Below, in pieces: positions 30,897 to 42,800 of a stretch of 64,000 nucleotides of DNA. The stretch's first letter is position 1. Every line of letters starts with the position of its first letter. This DNA comes from Pisaster brevispinus (taxonomy: Eukaryota > Echinodermata > Asteroidea > Forcipulatida > Asteriidae), in contig JAMKCF010000018.1 of the NCBI GenBank assembly GCA_023634235.1, positions 7,328,768 to 7,392,767 of the forward strand, given 5' to 3'. Under the pieces are notes generated by a model. That model was not told where the DNA came from. It saw only the letters and a list, made by a program, of their open reading frames with translations, and made no database searches. A program made the position numbers and the translations under genes.

Positions 30897-33800
30897 GTAA
30901 ATTTAAATGTTTGGTCCTTTGGAAATATTATTGTTGTACGTTTGAAAGCATCTCCATTGTAGATATATAGAGTTGTTTTGTTTTGTTTTTCTTGGGCCCA
31001 GTTTCCGGACATTGTATTATTGTTACATTCACTTCAGACTTTTTTTCAGTGTCGTACAAAAACCTTGATGCCTTGACAACAAGTTTTATTTTCACTACAA
31101 ATTCCTGTAAAAATTTAGTAATTATTTATTAATAATAATAATTTATAAATGTACTTTTTTTTTACAACAACAAAAAGAGCCATAAACTGACTGAGCCATG
31201 GGGATGACCTGAGTTATCATGGTTATTGACACCATGATTGACAGCAGTATGACTATGAATGATGGATGAGTGACTGATAATGCCCAAATCAATTCAATAT
31301 TCAATCACAATCTGTTCAGTGTTAATGTTGATTGATTGATTGAATTTATTCGGATTAAAAACAGCAAGAACATGACAAAAATACATACACAACAACATGA
31401 GATAAAAAACAATAAAATAAAATAAAACAAAATAGAACACAAGAAAGAAAAACTGAGTGCACAAAATAATCCAAGGATAGTCCCCCAAAACCCAATAACT
31501 TATTTCCATTTTGGGGTCCTTATTGACAACTTTATATTTTCAATCTAGAAAAAGGAATTCTCTGAATTATTAGTTAAGAATTAACTAGTACTGTCCACCC
31601 TCTTTGATCTTGAGACCAAACTTGGATGACACCATCAGTTACCCTACACAGGCATGACAGGGGTAGCAGAATTGGAAAACTTAACTCTGACTCTGTGCTG
31701 TGTGCAACATGAGATGAAATGACCATCCATGTATTGGTAGCATGCGGCTAGTCCACATGTTATGAAATCAGGTCACACCGGCAGATTGACATTTATTTAG
31801 AAAAAGTAGAGATCATTATTTTCATATAGAATATATTTAAAAAATATTATAATATAACAAAATATAAAATTTACTAAATAAATAGTTCGAAAAATTATGA
31901 CAAAGAGTACTCCTAGTAATTTTGAGTCCTGCTGATGTGTATTCACTCGGACAATCCATTGTGTAGTGTGCACAGGCAACCACCTACCATTCTATGCTTT
32001 GTTTCCCCAGCACAGAGTGGGACAGATGGTACTGGAATTCATGCTCAAATTCTCCCTTTTTCTGAGGTCATTGGGTTATACCTGATTTCATACCTTTGTT
32101 CTTGTTTATAACTTCAAATGAGGATTTAGTATGGACAGGCTGCTACCAATGTTTACCATTGTTCGGCTCAATGGGAGGTAATTCCGAGTGGTTGGAGATT
32201 CTGGCACACCATGGCAGATTTTCAGCAACAATTTTAAATTGTTTTTTAAAACTTTAACAGTGTTTGTGTTAAGAGCAAACACACTTATTGGGCTTTTCTC
32301 TTTTGGTTCATAAAATGTGAGACCGGTTCATAAAATGTGAGACCGGTTCTGTAAGATTTATTCTTTCTGATGTTTCTTAGATACTATTAAAATTATATTG
32401 ATAAAAAATGATCTTCAACAACAACAACAACAATCTATCAAGTTTCTTTTTAAAAAAGGTGTTTTTTATTACATTCCAATAGATCGTAATCCTTCGCCGC
32501 CAGCAGACGACCTCTTAGACATAGACGAAGAAGTCCTACATGCAGATAGCATCGGAGATACTCTTTTCAGCAAACGATGGGTGTTCTCAACACTCATGAA
32601 ACTACTCAAGGTAATCTTGTCTAGTTCACTCATCCAGATATAAACCAGAATTGCTATTGCTGCGAAGAGCAGTATTCAATCTTAACCCTCCTACTATCTG
32701 ACCATTCAATCATCCACTGTGGTTTTGAATGATTGATAAAATATGCCAGCCTGTAATATGATATCATTTGGATGCATCTCAGCACACAGTCAACCCTCCT
32801 ACTGTCTAACCATTCAATCATCCACTGTGGTTTTGAATGATAGATAAACTATGCCAGCCTGTAATATGGTATCATTTGGATGCATCTCAGCACACAGTCA
32901 ACCCTCCTACTGTCTAACCATTCAATCATCCAATGTGGTTTTGAGTGATTTGATAAACTTCGCAAGCCTGCATATGATTTTATGTGGTGAATGCATATGT
33001 TATGAAATAAATGGTGGGTTCGAATCCCACAAAGTTTGCCCCCTTCCCAGTCCCCAACCTTCTCCACCCCCAGTTATCAAACTCAAGAGATTGCTTTATC
33101 CAAACTAGCAAACTGAAATCATTTGGGTTTTTCCCAGTTATAAGAAGTGCATGTTGTTTTGTACATTTTTCATTTGTTTTATTTTTTGTCCATCAAGGAA
33201 GTTGAACAGGAGGCTGCTGGTAAAACTGCTGAGGAGCTAATAGCTACAAAGGCTCATGGGATTGATATCAACGAAGAGCTAGAAACTGATATTTGTAAAC
33301 TGTGGGACATGACTGCAAACCAGGTAGGGCCTATTGGATCTAATTTAAGAGTGCCAGTCAAAAAACTTTCCTAGATAGTTGCTAAGATAATAAGTTGACA
33401 CTTTAAAACAAATTACAAAATCTGAAATGTATGTTTTTTTAAATACAAGGTTATGGGTAATTTGTTTGTATGTATTTTAATTGGGCTGTGATTTTTTATT
33501 GTTATTTTTGGCTATTAAAAAGATGTACAGCTTAGCTTTAACAGAGAAACATTTGTTGGAGATCTTGCAAGGGTTCAAAGTTCGTGGGTCATGCTAATGG
33601 TCAAAAGTTGGCTGACACAAGCCTCAAAGCTGTTAGAGACTGTCTCAAAAGTCCAAATGGTAGGAATGTTCTGATTGGATCCGTTAAGTATTCCAGCAGC
33701 CATACATAAATCGGTCATTTTTAAATATCAAGTACTTAACAAACCACAAGAGAAACTGAGACTGGGTAAATTTGACAATAAAGAGACCGCCAACTTAGGG

Positions 33801-36800
33801 CTAGATAGCCCAGTTGGTAGAGCGCTGGTACGTTTATCTGGGGGTTGTTAGTTCAAGTCCTGCTTCTGTCAATTTTTCTTTGTTCAACCCTAAATTATTT
33901 CAAATTTACCCAGTCGATTTCGCTTGGGGTTTATTACTTGATATTTGAAATGAAAAAGTCGCATCCCCTTAAGGTGACCCCCTCGCTGCCGCTTCCCAGG
34001 TTGTGTCATAAACTCAGGCATGGTCACTGGCTTAGACACAGCAGTTTACGGTTACATGGCTTCTGACTGGCACCCTGAACAAAGATATTGACAAAAATAG
34101 GGAGACCGGCGGGGCTTTGTGTTTCAATGGATAAAGTGGCGTAATGTCACTTCGTGGAAACGTGTTAACCCTCCTACTGATACACCATTCAAAACCATTC
34201 AAAATTCACTAACGTTTACAACCCCATTGTTTTTGTACACACACAACCTGACACATGGCAGTACCATTTGAGCAGTGTTGATGATAAGCTGTTCTACCAC
34301 TCAAAACCATTCAGATGGTTTTGAGCTGTGCATACACTGTACCTGTGTGCATTACCATAGCCAAATGGTTTCAGATGGTCAGCAAGCTGTTAAACAAATC
34401 CTGTAGTGTCTATGACATAGTGTATGGTAACCTCGTAGCCAGGGGCAGATCGATCAACCCCACACCGCCTGGTATCACTCAAAGCCATGACTTAGTGGGA
34501 TCCTTGATGCACCACTTAAAACAATCCTCATAGGATTCTGTACCAGCTGCACCACCATTCAAAACCATTTGGGGAACCAACTGTGTGCACAGTTATCATA
34601 CGATTCAAAACCAATCACTTGAATGGTTTCAAATGGTGTATCAACTTGTTTCAAAAAGGCACCGATTGTAGGAGGGTTAATAGGCAAATTAGTGATGTGC
34701 AGTCATGCTACATTTGTTTAAGTAGTGTACAAATCTATTACATGTATGCTAGGTCCCGTAACTTTCTGAAAATGTTAACGGTAATTAATTCGTTGACTGC
34801 CGCCTACGAGTATATTCGTAGTAACAGGTGTAACGGATTCTGCCACTACGAGTATACTCGTAGAGAATGAAAGGCTTTTGTATTGTGGATTGAATACACT
34901 GGCATCACTGAGAACGCAACAAATATGTTTCTGGCAGTGGTGAGGACACATCCTGAGAATTTGTATTACAACATGTAGACACCAACAATGTCTTACCTAC
35001 TTGGTATGCACGCATGCGCACCACACTTGGCAAATGGGAACGCCCTACGAATCTATGACTGGCAGTCAACGTGTTAATGTCACTAGATTGTACAAGAAAC
35101 GATTTGCCTAATCTTGTGATTTTCAACCCTCATGTCGCTTCAGGAAAACAGCGACGAATTGATGGGATGGATTAAGCTAAAGATGTAATACTCTCTTTGT
35201 GTATTTTTCTCTTCTTAAATTTACAGGATGTCTCACATTTTTTGCATGAGTGGAAGTCTCTCGACATACTCATCAGTGTCATTGAGCAAACAACTGCACC
35301 AAGATTAACCGTGAGTTTGGGATTTTGAAAGTCTGATTCAAAACAGGATCGGTAACATTGATAAAAAAAAAACATCATTGTTTAATTTTAGTCTAAAAGT
35401 TTACTTATTATGAAGTTCATACCAGAAACATTTTCTCTGTGTGATATTTCTCTCTGACATGAAGTCGTAATCGGGAAAGCTGTAACTGAAAACCAAAAAA
35501 AAAACCAACTCAACAGCTGATTTTGGTTGCTACACCCAATTTAAGGGCAATGTGTTTACGTGCTGAAAATTGTGCATGGTTTTTCACTACATGTATTTTC
35601 CCCTAACTCACACAACGGATAAAGCCCAAGTTTTCACAGGTTTGTTATTTCATGTATATGGTTGATCCCACAAAACATGAACACTGTCTGCGATAGCTTT
35701 GTCAGCTCTACCAATCCTGTGTTACACCTTCAAGGGTATTGTTATATGTTAGAATTGATTTCATAATATGACCATTCAAATCGTCATCGACACCGCCAAC
35801 TGACACACAACTCCCATACTATTATAAATTACTGTGGCAATCAAAGAAAACGGCATGTAAAGTTGAACGCTTTTTAAAACACCACTATCCTTTAAACTTT
35901 CGGAGTGTTTTCAACTAGTTTAGTTATAGTGGACCTTTGATGCTTTGAACTTGATAAAAGTAAGGGATGAACAATGACGAAGGAGACAAAAGTGGTGGGG
36001 TAGACAGGCCTTGTGCTAAGATTTTTGAAATGGAGCCCACTAGGCTAGTAAACTGTCCGTTTCACTTGGCCCAAGTATGTTTTATCACCCAAAATTCTAA
36101 ACATGTGTTGTCAAAACTTGATCTATTAACGGTAGAGGTCTCAACCAGTTTATTGATCAAATGAAAGTAAATGCCTTCACTCAAAAATGTATTTAATTTG
36201 GGTTTGAACAAAGAAAAATTGACTGCAGCGGGACTTGAACCAACGACCTCCGGATTAGCGTACCGGCGCTCTACTAACTGAGCTATCCAGCCCTATGTTG
36301 GCGGTCTCCCTTTTAGTCACTCTCTTTGTTCAGATAGCTCAGTTGGTAGAGCGCTGGTACGTTAATCCGGAGGTCATTGGTTCAAGTCCCGCTCCAGTCA
36401 ATTTTTCTTTGTTCAAAACCAAATTATTTTAAAATTTACCCAGTCAGTTTTCCTTGTGGTTTATTACATGATATTTTAAAATTCATTTAAACAGTTTTTA
36501 AATTTTGTACTCACATTTTATAAAAAGGAAGAAATATGACCATTTTAAAGAAAGTTGGTTGCAGAGTTTTCAGTAGCCCACAGGGCAAGTTGAGAAGTGG
36601 TGTTTACTAGACCATAGCAGTTTTTACAAGACAACAAACGCCGGGCTAGTGTTAAGCGTAAGCCCTGGTGGAGGAAGTTACCGAATTGACTTCATTAATT
36701 GCCGTTGATATTTCCGCAGGAGATCTGTATGGGAATCTTAGCCAATATGGCGTGCAGTAAAGACATCACAGCTCACATCAGCAATAACCAGAGAATCAGG

Positions 36801-39800
36801 TAGGTCAGCATCAAGGAGTTTTCTAAGGATTCGTGGATTTTGTTTTTTGATTTTCCTTCACCTGTTTGAATTTCTTTGCAAGAGGTGAAGATTTGTTAAC
36901 ATGCAAGAAAGAACCGGTTGTGGCACTTGTGCCCTTGAGCGAGACACTTTAGCGCAATTGCTGTGGCCTTGGGGTGGGATGTAAAGCCGTAGCTCCTATG
37001 TTTTTCTCATGCCTGTAAAAGAACCAAACCTCCAGAACCAAACCTCTAAAAGAGGACCTCTGGAACAAACTCTTTAGAACCAAACCTCTGGAACAGACCT
37101 CTACAATCAAACCATTTGAACCAAACCTCTTGAACAAAATCTCTAGAAAAAATCTCCAGAAGCAAACCTCTTAGAGAAGACCTAGAACAAACTCTTAAGA
37201 ACCAAACCACTTAAATCAAACCTCTAGAACCAAACCTCTAAAAGAAGACCTCCAGAGTAAACTCTTTAGGACCAAGCCTCTGGAACCAAACCTCTAGAAC
37301 AAAACCTCTAAAAGAAGACCTCCAGAGTAAACTCTTTAGGACCAATCCTCTGAACCGAACCTCTAGAACAAAACCTCTGGAACCAAACCTCTAAACAAAA
37401 AGACCTCCGGAGTAAACTCTTTAAGACCAAGCCTCTAGAACCGAACCCCTCAAACCAGACCTCCAGAACAAAACATCTCGAACAAAACCTCTAAAACTTT
37501 GCTGCGACGTAACCTGCAGAGAAACACTCCAGGGGCAAACCCCTTCTCTTTAATGGTAAGTGTATAGTAGTGGGTTCTTTTACATGTGTTCATGCGTTAG
37601 ACAACAAACAGGACCTATGGCTTACATGCCATCTGAAGGACGAAGTAACTACTTGAAAGTGTCTTGCTCACAGACACAAGTGCAGCAACGGGGAACCAAA
37701 CCCGCGCCAGAACTTGAGTCCGATGCATTAGAATACTCGGTTAGGACGCTTCAACATGTCGGCTCTGACACAATGAACTTTATCTTCAAGAAAACTTAAA
37801 TCCTCGACTCTGATTGATTGACCCAAAGCAACAAGAGGTGTGCATGCTATAGACCTATTTTGCACAGCCCGTATCACACTCTGCGTATTGTGTGATAGCT
37901 AATAAAATTATTCAGTGTCCTGGCACCAAAATGTGGATTTTTGTTCGTAAAATGATTTTACCTCTTTGAGATGCTTGGGCCTGGGGCCAGGAGGCGGAGA
38001 GAGTCCAGCATATTGGCACTATTTATGGGGCTATTCAGCCTCCTGCTTTCTCTGTGTGCTTTCATCTCTATCATCTATTTCCACTTGACTGCTTTTGTTA
38101 CATCAGTATACCTGTTTATGTTTGTAGTATTGTCATTCAGCCTTCAAGAAAGACTCTGCTAGGGTCTAGGGTTTTTTGGGTGCAAAATTATTCATACTTA
38201 CTTGGTTTTTCATTTAGATTGTTAACGTTAGAATTACTGGGTAGCAGTGATACGCAAACGCTAATCCAGACTACAAGGTTATTGTCAACCTGCCTGTCAT
38301 CCAAGAAAGAAGAAGTCACAACGGCCTGGCTTCAACAAATCAACGCGGACTTCTGCCAGAGGGTTGCGTTCATCCTACAAAGCTCAACAAACCGTAAGTC
38401 TGTGTGCACCTGGGTTTGGCGTTGAGCGCTATGATCGTCCGATTTCTGAATAGGCATGACACTTTATGGAGGCAATGGAGGCATTTGCCTGAATTGGATG
38501 AGTAATCTAGTACAAGCTCATGGACCGCCAGACATTTCATTTTCAAATACTGTTATGCGCGTATTCACTCCGGTAGGATTGCTCTCGTTCTTCGGCACAA
38601 TGATGCAGACCATCTGAACATTCTTTATCCGTTTGGGTCAAGATTTAAATCATCTCAACTTACAAAAATAATTTATGATTATTATTATTATCGCTCTAAA
38701 GAGAGCGCCTCGAATGTCAGGAAAGAACATATTTGTGTAAGTTGAGATGATTTCAATCTTGACCCGACCGGATAAAGCTTAGAGATGACAGAATTTAATA
38801 GCCACATGTCATTACTTTTACTTCAGATGAGCTGTTGTATAACATGGGATTCATCATGCGAGCTCTGCTAGGATTGGATGAAGCATTGGTTCAAGATTGG
38901 ACGGACACGGAGCAGATAGTCAGCCTCATTGAGGCTCTCAAGCAAGTCAGGTTGGTGTCAAGGCTGTTTGATTACCATACAGTTACCATACCGATTGGGG
39001 GCTACAGCTACGGCTTTGACTGTTGCTAAGGGGGTTGCTATTGGTGTCCCATACTTCGGCGCATCATGACGCGACGATCCTGCCGAAGCTGTAGCTGTAG
39101 CTGCAAAATTCGGAAATGGCCTCAAGTTTGAGGGGAGGCTCCTGGTAAATCACTCACAGGAGTTAAGAGTTGACCCCCTCTGGGCATAAAGTTTACCCCC
39201 TCTGGGGCATAGAGTTGATCCCCTCCAGAGCATTGAGTTGACCTCCTCCGGGACAAGAGTTAACTCCCCCCGGGCATGGAGTTGACCCCCTTCCAGGGCA
39301 TCGAGTTGACCCTCTCCGGGAGTTGACCACCTGTGGGCATAGAGTTGGCCTCCTTCGGGGTTAACCCCCTCTAGGACAAGAGTTGACCACCTCTGTGGCA
39401 TAGATTGACCCTCTCTGGGGTATAGATTTGACTTTATCTGGGGCATAGAGTTGGCCCCTTTCGGGACATAGAGTTAACTCCCTCCTGGAATTAGAGTTGA
39501 CCCCCTCGGGGCTTATATAGTTGACTCCCTCCGGGTCGTAGAGTTGACTCACTCCAGGGCATAGAGTTGACCCACCTCCTCAGTGATCTCAATGTTTCAA
39601 CCTGCCTGCTGTAGTTATCGTCAGGAGACTCACTAGAGCAAGCTAGTCGAAACATTGAGACCGAATAAGAACTCACTCCCCAGCAGTGAAGTTAATAACG
39701 AGAATTCCCTTTGATCCACTAAGCGTAGTTAGTAGTCTCGACCAATTTCCTACCTTCCACCCAGGTAGTAGTTAAGAAGCAGGACAGTTCTCTTCAGAAC

Positions 39801-42800
39801 TAAAGTAGTCTCCCGAACTCCGAAATCTACTCTGCAGCAGTGGAAAAATTATCATGACAAATTCTCAAAGCAAAGTAGATATATACACATGGTGTTACCG
39901 CTAACTAAATACACATTGGTACCTTAACACCATGCAATGCCTCAAATCCCATACAAGAGTCTGTTTTAATCTTTTCCATTGTTAGCTCTGGTGGTAAATC
40001 AACGAGGGAACAATCTCGGACCATCTCGCTGCTGTTGAGCTGTCTAGAGATCATCATTGCCGATGACGACGGAATGGAAAACCTTGGTAACTACACTCTA
40101 AACTGTTTTCAGACAAAGGACCTCCCCTAAGTAGGTACTCTAGCATTCTAGATAGCGCACTGCAGAACGAGAAACACCAAACTGCGAGTAGGCAAATTCG
40201 ACGAATTCTAGGCCCGTCGAAATATGAAGTTCAATTTGTCATCTTTTCCCGAGTGCTTTGATCAACAAAAAAACCTCAATAACAACATCAACCCCACCTC
40301 TACCTAGCCCCTCTTGCCTTCACACCACACCAATTCTGGCTACATTCGTTTTTGAGCCGTTTTGCGGAGTGTAACAATGTAGATGTAACCAAGATGTGTT
40401 TTATTTCAATTGTATTTAGAGTTCTAAAGCCAACCCTATAAACTAAACATGTCTTTGTGTTTTAGTGTCGGCAAGTGATACCGTCTTGCCCCTGTTAGCC
40501 GATTTCCTCTGGAGTTTCTGCGAAGACGAGGTTGTGACAGTCTACGGCAGTGAGGGCAGTCTTGCATCTGCGATCTACATCATTGAGGTTGCCATGGCGA
40601 ATATGGAAGGAGCCAATGACATTGTTGATACGCTTCTGAAATGTAAGGCTCTGTGTTAAGGCTGGATGGTTGAATGGCTTCTGACTGGTACCTCTGAACA
40701 AAAATATTAATAAAATAGGCAGACCGCCACCATAGGGCTAGATAGCTCAGTTGGTAGAGAGGATCATTTGCTATGTTCAACCCAAAATTATTTAAAATTT
40801 ACCCAGTCAGTTCACCTTGTGGTTTGTTACTTGATATTTGAAATAAAAAGTCACATCTCTTTAAGGTGATCCCTGTGCTGCCACTCTACTGCCCTCCGTG
40901 CAGACCTAGTAGGCCTGGAGTTTCATCTGTGAGAGGGCAAGGCAATTTTTTGTTTTGTAAAGGGCACTCCCATTGTAGCGTGTCGTGGCCGAGCGGTTAG
41001 AGCATCCGACTCAAGTTCTGGTGGCCGAGTCAACAGGGTGTGGGTTCGAATCCCGGTCATGACACTTGTGTCCTTGAGCAAGACACTTAACTATAATTGC
41101 TTCTCATCACCCAGGGGTAAATGGGTACCTGTGAGGGCAGAGATGGTTCTTGTGATTGATTTAGCTTAGTGCGCTACATATTTGGCAGCACAGGCTGTAT
41201 ACTCCCAAGAGAGCTGAGATGGTTTAAGGAATGAAATAAATGACCCAGTGACCAGGGGTAATAATGTTGAAGCGCCATGAGCGTCACTGAGTGACGGATT
41301 CGAGCGCTATATAAGAAGCCACTATTATTATTATTATTGGTAAATCATGAAGTCCAAAGGAAGCTTTTGAAGGAACACCAAGGCCAAGACTAGGGCAACA
41401 GAGGACATGGCTTCCGAGGCCTCTGTGTAGTTCCAGGCCTGCTATTAGCAGTGCTGGACCATTACGCCAACATCTCATTATTTGTTCCCCGCTTTTTCTT
41501 GTTAAACCAGATCCTAAGCTCTTGAAAGGTGCCGTCGAAATATTCATCTCTCTGTACTCGGAGAAAACGTCTGCGAAGAACAAGGACAACGCCCCCAGTC
41601 CCCAAGATACTCCAAAGGAACACTGTACCTCTGCGAACAACCTACCATCCTCATCCTCTACATCATTATCCTCTAAAACGACAACTGAAGATGTCAAGTC
41701 AGTGTCGTCGGACGGTGATAACAAAACTCTCACGGAATCCAAGTCCGACAGCAAGATCAAAGACGTTGACAATGCCCCTTCGTCGTCATCGTCAAATTCC
41801 CATAGTGCATCTGATGAGAAGCAAGATACACGGGGCGGGGAGGAGGATGAGGATCGGGAGGAGGAGTGTAAAGAACTCTCCGAGAATCTCTCGTCGTTTT
41901 TTATTTTCTTACTGAGAGAGGCAGGGGTAAGTTTGATTAGTTAGTAACCCCCCCCCCCCCCCCCCCCCGTTAAGTTTCCCCAAAAGGTTTTTTTTACGAC
42001 CGACAACATCAAAAGTGATGGATTTTGAACTTTTGCTTCAGGCTAAAGACTAATGTACAGTTTTGTTTCAGTGCCAGTCAAGTCCAGTGAGAAATTGATC
42101 CACCTTCTACTAGGTTGAGATCGAACCCATGAGACCAGTCAGGCCTAGTGAACAAGCTCATCAGCCCATCCCAGAGGGCTTGTATGAGACCGGTTGGGCT
42201 AGATGAACAAGCTCATCAGCCCATCCCAGAGGGGGTTGTATGAGACCGGTTGGGCTGGATGAACAAGCTCATCAGCCCATCCCAGAGGTCTTGTGTGAGA
42301 CCGGTTGGGCTAGATGAACAAGCTCATCAGCCCATCCCAGAGGGCTTGTATGAGACCGGTTGGGCTAGATGAACAAGCTCATCAGCCCATCCCAGAGGGG
42401 GTTGTATGAGACCGGTTGGGCTGGATGAACAAGCTCATCAGCCCATCCCAGAGGGCTTGTATGAGACCGGTTGGGCTGGATGAACAAGCTCATCAGCCCA
42501 TCCCAGAGGGGTTGTATGAGACCGGTTGGGCTAGATGAACAAGCTCATCAGCCCATCCCAGAGGGGGTTGTATGAGACTGGTTGGGCTAGATGAACAAGC
42601 TCATCAGCCCATCCCAGAGGGCTTGTATGAGACCGGTTGGGCTAGATGAACAAGCTCATCAACCCATTCCAGAGGGGTTGTATGAGACCGGTTGGGCTAG
42701 GTGAACAAGCTCATCAGCCCATCCCAGAGGGGTTGTATGAGACTGGTTGGGCTGGATGAACAAGCTCATCAGCCCATCCCAGAGGGGTTGTATGAGACCG

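Noticed and set aside
39150..39676. Minus-strand frames with EGGQLYA repeats
   Set aside because: Translation of the 27 bp minisatellite in a SAAL1 intron.
41284..41772. Minus-strand 162-codon frame opposite SAAL1 exon 10
   Set aside because: Shadow of the SAAL1 coding exon and the adjacent SINE.
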